Shown in pieces: positions 47,454-56,800 of a stretch of DNA of 64,000 nt. A model generated the notes under the pieces. That model was not told the DNA's origin. It searched no databases and saw only the letters and a list, made by a program, of their open reading frames with translations. How positions within the stretch are numbered: the stretch's first letter is position 1; each line of letters starts with the position of its first letter. Source of the stretch: a virus; IMG/VR virus record IMGVR_UViG_3300024348_000001, positions 62,001 through 126,000 of that record; one strand, given 5' to 3'. Both the position numbers and the translations under genes were made by a program.

Positions 47454-49103
47454 TTAACCTTCAGGAATCGCCGTTTCAATTGTGACAAATACGTCTTCCG
47501 CCCGACAGAAAAATTGTGTTGTGCGGTATGTTACTAAACTTTCTGGAGCATCGGGAATTTGAATAAACTCTGAATTACGCAAGTACTTATTGGATCCGTC
47601 GGGGTAGCGGATGCGTCCAAAAATATCAATTGCGCCGACGCTGCTGTTCGTAGGCAAGAAACCGTGTACAACGTCTTGAATTTTGGAAGCGTACACGCGC
47701 CCAACAAAACCTACGGCATTAATTGCGCTTGAAACGGCTAACTGGATGGCAGCTACATCGGGTGCTGTTTCGTTGGATTGCTTGTAAACCGTGAAACTTA
47801 TTTGTACGAAACACGGCACAGGAGCTTTAATCAAACAGTCAGCCCCGTGATGCCTAATATCTCGGGAATTAACTGTGTTTTGTACTTCCATAATTAACGG
47901 CATGTATTGAATGTCGGCATCGTATTCCAACGTAGCCCCTGCGCTGTATGTCGCAGAGTCTTGAGTCGTGTCGGCAAATTTAATAACGGCTGTTTGATAC
48001 CGAGAATACGCAGCTTCGGTTGCAGAAATAATGTCAGGCACAAAATCGTCTGTGCCAAGATCGTATCCACGTGTGTCGGATACCAACAACAATTTACCCA
48101 AAGCTACAGCCGCATTCTTAGGCCGTATTGCGCGCACCTCGTAAAATCCGGGTGCTGTGTCTCGGGAAATAGAAAATTGCCAAATAGGTTGACCTGCAAT
48201 TGTATTTTCACTTAAACGAACAGCGGTTATTGTTTTTTGCACTGTAACAGGCAAATACTCGCTACGAACATACCAATCCGCGCGCCCACCTAATGCAACA
48301 GGGAAAATAGAATGTTTGTCCCTAAACATTTCGGCGTCACCGCAGCCAATAATTGACGTACCAACAATTCGGCTATACGCATCAATGTTTCGTAAAAAAG
48401 CTGCCATAGTTACGCGGTTGGACAATGTTTTAGCCGCAATACCTTCTTGCAATCGTTTTAAAACAGCTGTGTTTGTTTCAGCAGTTGTACCTGACGAAAA
48501 ATCCGTGATTGCGTAAGAAGTTACATAGGCGGGCGGAGGATTGACCGGAACAACCAGTGTGTTTTTTTCAATGTTGTATTCGGCGCCTGTGGCAAGTGCT
48601 TCAACTTCCAACGTAAACATATACCGCCCATCGGCTGTTGGCGTAATCAACCGATCCGTTGCAGTATTAACTTGTGCGGCTTCAGCTTTAGCAGAATAAA
48701 CTTGCGTGGTGCGGTACCGTAAACCTTGAGCTTGAAAAAATGTATTGCGCCCGAGCGTCACTGTGATGTTGTTGCTCAGGATAATAGCAACACTGCCTGT
48801 AGCTGCGGTACCGGCTTTTCGTTCCAGCCGAAAATTGGATAATACGTCGTCAACCAAATCAGTGTCGGCCAGATCAGGATCTTGCTCCAGTGCCAATAAA
48901 CTACGTGCTCGCCGATAGTCATTAATGAGTGTATCGAGACGAGTCGCCAACAGTGCGTGATAGTAGACAAGTAATTCGTAAAAGACGCCACGACTAACAT
49001 CAAGCGTAGGATTATCTTCTGCTATTCGTTGGCTAACTTCGTCGATAGACGCCGCAACCAATTCGGCAGACAATGCATCAAGCGCTTGTGGGGTAACTGC
49101 CAT
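47454..49103 (-). CDS. Baseplate J-like protein (549 aa)
   Basis: Wedge component of the contractile-tail baseplate. The N-terminal LAALSAELVAASIDEV-type helix and the GVFYELLVYYHAL segment fit the Baseplate_J family. In the C-terminal part a typical stretch SNRVTMAAFLRNIDAYSRIV...GCGDAEMFRDKHSIFPVALGGRADWYVR is present. The length is normal for this family. Next to a gp25-like gene, as in other myoviruses. Confidence 0.8.
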   Translation of the reverse strand: MAVTPQALDALSAELVAASIDEVSQRIAEDNPTLDVSRGVFYELLVYYHALLATRLDTLINDYRRARSLLALEQDPDLADTDLVDDVLSNFRLERKAGTAATGSVAIILSNNITVTLGRNTFFQAQGLRYRTTQVYSAKAEAAQVNTATDRLITPTADGRYMFTLEVEALATGAEYNIEKNTLVVPVNPPPAYVTSYAITDFSSGTTAETNTAVLKRLQEGIAAKTLSNRVTMAAFLRNIDAYSRIVGTSIIGCGDAEMFRDKHSIFPVALGGRADWYVRSEYLPVTVQKTITAVRLSENTIAGQPIWQFSISRDTAPGFYEVRAIRPKNAAVALGKLLLVSDTRGYDLGTDDFVPDIISATEAAYSRYQTAVIKFADTTQDSATYSAGATLEYDADIQYMPLIMEVQNTVNSRDIRHHGADCLIKAPVPCFVQISFTVYKQSNETAPDVAAIQLAVSSAINAVGFVGRVYASKIQDVVHGFLPTNSSVGAIDIFGRIRYPDGSNKYLRNSEFIQIPDAPESLVTYRTTQFFCRAEDVFVTIETAIPEG

Positions 49104-49114
49104 GGTTCACTCCG

Positions 49115-49591
49115 TTAACGAACACTGACACCGATGGGCGTGATGAACGTGTAGTTTGACCCCGCTAAAGAAGTCAAAGTCATTGTTAAGTTGACTTTAC
49201 CATCACCCAAAGTCACAGCATCTAATGTAACATCATCAAGAATTTCGTCGTTAGGATCTGTTGTTTTAACTTCTGATGTCATTTGTCTGCGCGCAAGATC
49301 CTTAGATGTTGTGAAGGATGAACGCACGTCTGCAACCGTACGCCAGTACCCTCTTTCGGCGTCAACCATAAATGTGGTGCCGCGATTTGGATCGTACCGC
49401 AAGCTTCCTGACTTTAACAAAAAGATTAAAAGAAAACGTTGCATCAGTTTATGAACGCCTGTGCAAATCTGCCCGGCGTCTTTTGCCGTAAATAAAGCTT
49501 GTTCTAATTCTTGCGAAGATCCTACAGCTTTTGTTTGCCGTAACACACAATAATCGTTTAAACGGCCTACGTAATCGGCAACAGTACTCAT
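49115..49591 (-). CDS. Baseplate gp25-like protein (158 aa)
   Basis: Helical-to-beta protein with TGVHKLMQRFLLIFLLKSGSLRYDPNRGTTF, which resembles the gp25/GPW lysozyme-like baseplate wedge region (start of the 'YGS..RYDPxxG' pattern). Located directly next to the baseplate J gene, as in T4/Mu/P2-type tails. The C-terminal beta part is longer than the minimal family. Moderately confident. Confidence 0.6.
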   Translation of the reverse strand: MSTVADYVGRLNDYCVLRQTKAVGSSQELEQALFTAKDAGQICTGVHKLMQRFLLIFLLKSGSLRYDPNRGTTFMVDAERGYWRTVADVRSSFTTSKDLARRQMTSEVKTTDPNDEILDDVTLDAVTLGDGKVNLTMTLTSLAGSNYTFITPIGVSVR

Positions 49592-49593
49592 GA

Positions 49594-50091
49594 TTAAGCA
49601 CCTTTAACTTGACGACTTTGTTTTAGAAGCCCGCGCAGATATTCAACGTTGTTTTGCGTGAATGGACCCGTGTCAGAGCTGTGTGCTTTTTTACGTCCAA
49701 TTACATGACACGTGGCGCGTATTCTGCGCATCGTATGCCGCATACGTAACGCACGTTCCATTACGCTTAATGTTTCTGCCATAGTTGTGGCAGCAATAAT
49801 ATCGCCAACAGTTCCCGGCGGTGCTTGCTTTGTTGCCGGAGAAAGTACTTCGGAAAACTCGTCAAATATGTCTTGCCGTGAAAACGGTCCTGACATATTT
49901 TCTAATTCCGCAACACCAAGTGCGCCATCCCAATCTCCCGGACGAAACCATACGTGTCCCCGTCCTTGGGATAAATTTGATACTGCGTCTTCTGCATGCG
50001 TTATAAAATCACGAAAACGACCTTCGTAATTTGCGTCCATGTTGACTTTGCTGCGTGGACGAAATTCTTGCGAAGATTGCGCTGCCATCAC
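49594..50091 (-). CDS. Unknown virion-region protein (165 aa)
   Basis: Basic N-terminus and C-terminal helix (MERALRMRHTMRRIRATCHVIGRKK), acidic middle. It overlaps the start of the next gene by four bases. In this position (between baseplate wedge genes and hub) a small baseplate component is plausible. No family is recognised. Confidence 0.5.
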   Translation of the reverse strand: MMAAQSSQEFRPRSKVNMDANYEGRFRDFITHAEDAVSNLSQGRGHVWFRPGDWDGALGVAELENMSGPFSRQDIFDEFSEVLSPATKQAPPGTVGDIIAATTMAETLSVMERALRMRHTMRRIRATCHVIGRKKAHSSDTGPFTQNNVEYLRGLLKQSRQVKGA

Positions 50092-50831
50092 CCGCCTCCA
50101 AACGGCGACAATTCGCCACCTTGATCCAAAAATGCTTGAATGCGCGCCTTACCTTGACTAATAGCTCCGGGGGAACGCTTTAATTTATTAGCAAGCTCCA
50201 TGTTGCTTAAAAGACGTTTTCCGTTTAAACCCAACGTATGTTCCATAATCTGTTGATGGTATGGATCAAGATCGTCGTATACAAATCGAGTCCAAGCAGA
50301 ATGCTGTTGTTTTTGCCAAGGATTGCTTGCTGCGCCTTCGTAACCAGACGTGCCGGTTTCAGGGTCTACAATTTGTCCTTCAGATACTGGCGCATAGAAC
50401 TTACGAACGCTATGCATGCGTTTTGACGACAAACCCGTTTTATCGGATAATTCATTATCTGTGGGTGATCGTCCAAGTTCGTGTTCTAAATCTTTCTCGG
50501 CCTGCGAGAGAAAATAACTATCTTGCATTACACGTTCAGGCGTTTTTAATACGCTGGTCTGTTGGCGATTAATTCGTTTAAGGCCTTGCAATTGTCCGTA
50601 CACATACGCACTGAGGCGCCCACGATTTGGAGCATAGCCGTGCATAGTATCCAACACGAGTTTACGAGCACGACTTTCAATCAATGGGTTGCTTTCGCCA
50701 ACGTGTGTTTTAATTGCGCCAGCAATGGTAGGTTTTAACGCTTTAAGTAAACCAGCGTTGCTTTCTTGTCCGGGCGTAGTTTTCCACGCCCGATATGGCT
50801 CAGCAAATTCAGGTTCAATGTCCTGTGCCAT
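50088..50831 (-). CDS. Sigma-70-family-like protein in the tail module (247 aa)
   Basis: A segment RGRLSAYVYGQLQGLKRINRQQTSVLKTPERV resembles sigma-70 region 2.3-2.4 (aromatic, 'R.P..v'). It is followed by a region 3-type SQAEKDLEHELGRSPTDNELSDKTGLSSKRM and, near the end, a helix-turn-helix-like NMELANKLKRSPGAISQGKARI as in region 4. The first 60 residues are helical. A transcription factor in the middle of the baseplate genes is unusual; virion packaging or late gene control are alternatives. Confidence 0.6.
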   Translation of the reverse strand: MAQDIEPEFAEPYRAWKTTPGQESNAGLLKALKPTIAGAIKTHVGESNPLIESRARKLVLDTMHGYAPNRGRLSAYVYGQLQGLKRINRQQTSVLKTPERVMQDSYFLSQAEKDLEHELGRSPTDNELSDKTGLSSKRMHSVRKFYAPVSEGQIVDPETGTSGYEGAASNPWQKQQHSAWTRFVYDDLDPYHQQIMEHTLGLNGKRLLSNMELANKLKRSPGAISQGKARIQAFLDQGGELSPFGGG

Positions 50832-50837
50832 AAATGA

Positions 50838-52550
50838 TTACCTGTAAAACATGAAATTTAATGGCGCACCGTGTAATCCGCCGCCGTGAATACTTGAAGC
50901 TGAAAACAGCGTCGGTCCTTCTATATTATAGTCGGCGAGTGCAGGTCGCCCTAATCGCGCTTGCGTTGCGGGGCTGGCGTATTCCCAGCCAGTACGTATG
51001 TTTGACAATACAAAAGACGTACCTGCCGCAGGTGATTCCGCATTGATGTAAAAAGAAACCCGCGAAACTTGACCAATCGTATCAAAGGCTAATGAGTCAC
51101 GAGTGTCGCGGATTTGTACGCCGCCAAAGCGTTCTGAGCCGCTGCTAATGCGCACGATTGATCCCGGAGCGATATCGAACCGCAACCGACCTGATATGTG
51201 TTGCTGCCTGCCCCGTAACGCATTTTTACTAAAAATTTCTTTGGCCCAACGATCAAAAATAGTCACGGTAGCACTAACACCCGTTTCCTGACCCAACAGC
51301 AGTGGATTTTCAGCCGTAGTGATCAGTTCTAGCCACGGCGGACCACTTACAGTTAAGATAACACCCTCTGGATCAGCTGCTAGCGATCCGTAACAACCAG
51401 AAACAGTTAGATTGTCTGAACTCATGACATTTGTAACGGATCCCGACGCAGGCATAACAATAACACCGGACAATAAACGCTCCAGTGCTCCGGAAGAAAC
51501 TTCTGAGTCGTATTCCGTGGAATAAATTGTTTTATACGCCTGACTATTTGCCGCCGTATACAACGGTACGTCAGCAATCACTAATGCACGGTCAATCATA
51601 GGTACGACAGCCATACCAAAAGCCGGGCACAACTGCGTTACGAGTTTTGTCCAAAACGATGATTCTGCATAGCTGCGCAACGTTTCATTGTTGAGAAATT
51701 GCATGATAGCATCGATTATTTCAACATCAGTACCCGCATCAAATCCTAGAGGACTGCCGAACGTATAGTTAGCGTATGCGGGACCTGCACTAACTTGTCC
51801 GATTGTGGCTGGATCTTCGAGTCCAGACCAATCAGGGCCTTCTATACGGCTCAATGCTCGTAATGCACGTGTATTATTTCTTACCATGACATTTTGCAAA
51901 CAAGTCAAATCAGCCGCTTCAACAGGAAAATGCTGTTGTTGCGCAAAACTACTAAAAATTGTTTTAATAACACCCCACATGTCGTGATAAATTTGAACAT
52001 CCAGTAATCCGGGCAACATTAAAGTATTAGCGACAGAATCGCTCGTATACGCACCAACGTCTTGAAACGAACCCATTACAGCTGCAACTGTCATGTCCGC
52101 AGGATTGTTTACATGCGCATTGCCTGAAAGTGCTGAAGACGCTGCCAAATCATGCAACCAATGAATCAACGTTATTTCTATTTGATACTTATTAAAATGT
52201 TTGGTCCGACGCACAGCAGTTATGTAACCATCGAACAAAAGAATAGGTGTTTTCCACGGTTTACCCGTTGTCTCATTCCCGACAGGAGCAAAATAAACTT
52301 TTGCTGCTTGCATTTTGCCCCAAACAAAAACGTCGTGAATCGGAGCATACCGTGTGGCATTGCTTGATTGCACGTCGCGCCCAACGCCAACAGTGCACGT
52401 AGCTGCGGGAATTTCGTTCATGGCGAAATCAGCACTAAATGCTGTCAATGGAAACACTTTGTTGTTTACTGCCAAATGCAACGAGCGAGGACCTAGTCGA
52501 GTAAAATCCGAATACGAATAACTGACACCAGCTTGTGTCGGAATGATCAT
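50838..52550 (-). CDS. Baseplate hub-like protein (570 aa)
   Basis: The start at 52550 (MIIPTQAG) has TAGGAG upstream and overlaps the previous stop (ATGA). A beta-rich N-terminal region (YSDFTRLGPRSLHLAVNN...LFDGYITAVRRTKHFNKYQIEITLIHWLHDLA) resembles gp27/gpD-type hub domains. A long mixed domain follows. The order tape measure, two small genes, hub fits a contractile-tail hub. No lysozyme motif is seen. Confidence 0.6.
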   Translation of the reverse strand: MIIPTQAGVSYSYSDFTRLGPRSLHLAVNNKVFPLTAFSADFAMNEIPAATCTVGVGRDVQSSNATRYAPIHDVFVWGKMQAAKVYFAPVGNETTGKPWKTPILLFDGYITAVRRTKHFNKYQIEITLIHWLHDLAASSALSGNAHVNNPADMTVAAVMGSFQDVGAYTSDSVANTLMLPGLLDVQIYHDMWGVIKTIFSSFAQQQHFPVEAADLTCLQNVMVRNNTRALRALSRIEGPDWSGLEDPATIGQVSAGPAYANYTFGSPLGFDAGTDVEIIDAIMQFLNNETLRSYAESSFWTKLVTQLCPAFGMAVVPMIDRALVIADVPLYTAANSQAYKTIYSTEYDSEVSSGALERLLSGVIVMPASGSVTNVMSSDNLTVSGCYGSLAADPEGVILTVSGPPWLELITTAENPLLLGQETGVSATVTIFDRWAKEIFSKNALRGRQQHISGRLRFDIAPGSIVRISSGSERFGGVQIRDTRDSLAFDTIGQVSRVSFYINAESPAAGTSFVLSNIRTGWEYASPATQARLGRPALADYNIEGPTLFSASSIHGGGLHGAPLNFMFYR

Positions 52551-53335
52551 GTGGACACTCCTACGCGTAATTGCTCTGTCCGATACGCCAATGCCAAAGC
52601 TACAGCAGCACACTTTAACGGCAAATCAGGCACATCAAAGAAAATATTCCGAAAAGTTTGAAAAGGTTGTTCGTCTGTAATGCCAAAAAGCGCAAGTAAA
52701 GTCGGTTCTCCGGCTACGCTGATGTTAGCTATAATTTGTCCTAATGTGATTTTAGGTTTATTAACAAATTCGACTAGCCACGTTTGTGCGGCATTAGGCG
52801 CCGTCAGTGAGAAGTAATAACCACTTTTACCAAGTCGCTGTTGTTCGTTGGCAGCTAATCCCGGTAAGGCTTGAAATTCATTGCGAGATCCTGTCAGATA
52901 AATGTCAGCAGCGCCGTTGTCTGTAATCGTGTAACTATAAGCCATGATTCCATTTGCGTCGTCAGATTCTGGGCTACCGTGAATATTCATACCTGCCGTT
53001 GTTGGTCCGCTTATTCGTTGCGGGCGAGGATAATACAGCTCTAAGTTAAAAAAATCAGATCCGCTGGCGTCGTAGGTATGTCTTGAATCTAAAGCGGTTG
53101 CGAATTCGGCCAATGAGCTATTTAATACGCAGCTAAGAAGTTGGCGTGTTCGGTAATTCAACGTTTCAGGATCTGGCTGTCCTCCAAACAACAGACGTCG
53201 GATGTTTTGCAAACTTGATGGTAATGTCACGCTCTTATATCCGGGCGTTTGTGGAAGATCGCCTAAACGGCCAGTAACTGCTGAAGTTACGGTGTTATTA
53301 ATCAAAAGTGTCCATATATGATTAAGCATGATCAT
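52547..53335 (-). CDS. Tail-completion/baseplate-type protein (262 aa)
   Basis: Start at 53335 because it overlaps the previous stop (ATGA). Beta-rich, with segments such as YSYTITDNGAADIYLTGSRNEF and TWLVEFVNKPKITLGQII. No named family, but located between the tape measure and the hub, where tail-tip adaptor proteins usually lie. Confidence 0.5.
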   Translation of the reverse strand: MIMLNHIWTLLINNTVTSAVTGRLGDLPQTPGYKSVTLPSSLQNIRRLLFGGQPDPETLNYRTRQLLSCVLNSSLAEFATALDSRHTYDASGSDFFNLELYYPRPQRISGPTTAGMNIHGSPESDDANGIMAYSYTITDNGAADIYLTGSRNEFQALPGLAANEQQRLGKSGYYFSLTAPNAAQTWLVEFVNKPKITLGQIIANISVAGEPTLLALFGITDEQPFQTFRNIFFDVPDLPLKCAAVALALAYRTEQLRVGVST

Positions 53336-53805
53336 CCCGGCATAGTGGCTAGAGTAAGATTCCATTGCACCAGCTTGGTTGCTGGATCAATGACTTCCAT
53401 ATTGAGGCCCAAAAGAAATGCCTGAAATGTTGTGTTGTAGATCGTGACAAACAAGGGAGTTACTTTAGTACTGGCCTTGTTGGCAATGTACCAGTTAAAA
53501 ACATTTGCTCCAGAATGCACAGACGGGCCTCGTTCACATGTCTGAGCAAATGCCAATCCTGACAACGTAATTTGGCCAATCCTATCCCCAAAAGAATAAA
53601 TGTATACACGATTGCCAACAGTGTGCAGAAACTGTGCATTAACTTGATGGCTTACAGTGATGCGCGTTAGTATTACGGCAGAACGTTGATAACTTAAGTC
53701 TGTAAGGCTTTGATTGTTAATAGCAATCATGCGAATGTCACAATACGACGTTGGCTGCCGTACCTGCACGACACGGCCCGGACAGTTAGCAAATAATGTC
53801 GGCAT
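53332..53805 (-). CDS. Tail tube-initiation-like protein (157 aa)
   Basis: Compact beta protein with VLTRITVSHQVNAQFLHTVGNRVYIYSFGDRIGQITLSG. The size and position right after the tape measure fit a tube initiator/tail-tip adaptor. Not assigned to a named family. Confidence 0.5.
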   Translation of the reverse strand: MPTLFANCPGRVVQVRQPTSYCDIRMIAINNQSLTDLSYQRSAVILTRITVSHQVNAQFLHTVGNRVYIYSFGDRIGQITLSGLAFAQTCERGPSVHSGANVFNWYIANKASTKVTPLFVTIYNTTFQAFLLGLNMEVIDPATKLVQWNLTLATMPG

Positions 53806-53819
53806 GACTGGTAACCTCT

Positions 53820-56800
53820 TTAAGCGTCCATTGCGCCGCGACCATTGTTTATTTGCAGGTTTTTACCTTGCAGTTGATTACCAACAATTTCAAACTTACC
53901 GGACAATTCACCTTTAACGACCAATTCTTTTTTAGGATCTGCGGCTTTTGCATCAGGCCTTTGTTTGGCTTGTTCCAAACTCTTCAAGAAGTCTTCTTCT
54001 TTTGCACCTTTTTTAACCACGCGATTCATGGTTTTAATGTCATCAATTGCTCGAACACCAAATTCTTTCGTAAAGTCCGCCATGTCGCCTTTTTTCATAC
54101 CTTCGTCATACGCTTTTTGTATTTCGTCCAAGTTCTTTTTCTTATCTTTTCCAACAGTTTGCAATCGTTCTTTTGCGCCAATAAATCCAATAAGTTCTTG
54201 TTTGACGTTGGCACCGTTTTCACCTCCCAGCAACTCATCTAATTTTTTGCGTCCGTCTGCACTTAATTCAGGCATAGCCAAACCTTTAAAGCGATCGGCT
54301 ACTTCAGAATTTTTTAAACCTTGTAATTTTTCCGCCTCTGCGGCTTTTTCTAATTCAGGTCTGCGTTTGTCGTACAAACGCCGCAGTTCCGCAGGATCCA
54401 TGCCTAGAACCTTGGCGCGCGCTTCTATGCTTTTGTCTAACTTAATTTTTTGTTCTTTAGACAATTTGTCGTTGCCCGTTTCTTTAATAAGGGCAACGTC
54501 TTTTTCGTCAAACTTTTCTAGTTTTTCAGTATCAGCATATTCTGTTTGAAATTTATTCTTAGCCCCCGCATCTAACCCTGCGATTTGTTTGTTGATTTCT
54601 TCAAGAGTTGTTCCTTTTACGTCAACACCAGCGGCTTTAAGCGCCGCAGTTTTCATACGGATTTCTTTGGCGTCTTTCCCTACGTTTGCGCCACGCATGC
54701 CTTTCAATACGGCGTCACGTTGTTTATTTAAATTGGCCATTTCTTGCTGCGCTTCCACAGCCGCTTGCGATTTCTTGGGATCGCTTATAACGTCTTCGGT
54801 AAAAATACCCGCACGGAATTTAGCCATATCGCCGCCGCTAAAGTCTGCGGCAAGATTGGTCATTTTTTGCTGAATTCCTTCAAGTTCAGCTGCGGTATCT
54901 AGCGCGCCCTTGCCCATTTTCAAAACAGCCAACGGTTCACGCAATTTATCAATCATGTTTCTAAGGTTGGCCTTATCCTCATCTTCTAATTTTTTCATGT
55001 GCGCGCCAGCATCCGTCTTACGGAACTCATCGAATTTTTCACTTTTTTCTTTTTGACGTTGTTTTAGAATGTTTGTACGCGCCTGTTCAGGATCGCGCAC
55101 ATTATTCTTTGTCATTTCTTTGTTAATTTCTGCGTCAGATACGCGGAATTCGTTATACGTCATAAGCGCAATCATTGATTCTTGCTTCGATGCAAGCGTA
55201 TCTGGAACTACATCAATAGCTCTACGGTGGCCGAGGTGCTCCTCAATGTCTGCTTCAGTAATGCCTAAGGCTGCGGCTCTTTTTTGCATCATAAGAAAAT
55301 CGCTTGCTTCTTTACGGGTACTGCCTTTTGCTGCGTCAGTTTTCAATAAGGCATCAATTTCAGCTTCTGTAATCGGTTCTTTAACCATGCGGGCGCGTTC
55401 GTCACTAATTCCTTTGCGCGCAGCTGCGTCTGAAACTTTAAATTTACCTGCTGCTATATCATCTATTTGTTTAGTTGCTGTTGCTTTTTGCTCTGGTGTT
55501 GCTTTAGGATCCATCAGTACCGCACTAGCTTGTTTTTTTACATTTGCAGTAATATCTGTTTTATATTTTTCAATTTCATCCGCAGTAATGTTCTGATTAA
55601 CGCCAAACATGCCACCCATAGTTACGCTAAGCGTACTGCTACGTTTAGATGCTTCTGTTGCGGCATCCATGTCTGCATTGGTAATTCCTGTTGTTGAAAC
55701 AGCTCCTACGGCAGCGGCGCCTTTCTGAAGTTTATCTACAGCACCTTTAAGCGCCGTTTGTTTGACGTCAATTTCCTTTTGCAAATCTTTGTATTCTTTT
55801 GTGTTGGGTTTGAACTTCATTTGTTTTTTAGCTAAATCTTCAATTTCTTGCTGAACTTTGCCCATTTCTTCTACTGGTGCCCCAAGCTTTTCTCTAATTG
55901 TGGCAATGTCTATGCCACCAAGTGCCGCGCCAATAATTTTCATGCCAGCGTCAGGATCACCTTCTTTTGTATTTTTAACTGCGTCCACAATACTGCGTAG
56001 CATCGAATCACCCGTTACACCTGACATCGTAGAACGGGCAACATCCTGTATTTTTTCGTATTGTTGTCGTGACCGCGTTTCTGCCAAAACACGTGGATCT
56101 GTAGTTGTCAGTACGTTCTGCAACTTGGCGTTCATGCCCTTCATTGTCGTCTTGTCCATGTTGCCAATAACGGACGTGGCCAACATGCGAAGAGCAGCTT
56201 GACGTTGTTCTGGATTTTTAGGTAAAGCGTTTCGGACATTAGCGGGTAATTGCTCTTCAATAATACGCGCCATATTCTTTTCAAAGTCAGGCATTTGGTT
56301 GTAATCGTCAGGCGTTAACTCACGCATTTTAGCAACGACATTGGTTGCAAGTCCCGACAGCTGCGTTCCGGAAATACCATAAGGGCGCAATCCGGCACCA
56401 AGAGAAGCTACAGCTGAACGTGTTAGCGTACGGCCTACTTCTGCTGGTTGTGCTGTCTCACGTACGTAGGCTGCCAACTCAGGGTTACGGTCTAATGCTT
56501 CACGTGCTTGTGGTTTCTGCGTAAGCATGTTCGCAATTGTACTTTTGGACAATCCTGCGTTAACACCAATTTGTTCAACCTGCTGATTAGTAAGTTTTGT
56601 CAAATCAACTTTTCGGCCGCCGATCGTAGCAAATGTCTCGTTGTTCTGGATTGCTTCCAGTACGCCCCCCAAGTCGGTACCAGCTACCTTACCGTCCATA
56701 GCATCACGCATACGCGCCAAAGTACCGAAGCGCGTACCAAGATTAGAAGCGATTCCTTGTGTTGTTAATTTGCGACCGAACTGTGTCATTTGAGCTTCTG

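Noticed and set aside
53853-55697. Plus-strand open frames opposite the tape measure gene
   Set aside because: Phe/Ser/Cys-rich antisense shadows of Lys/Glu/Ala-rich helices without Shine-Dalgarno sequences.
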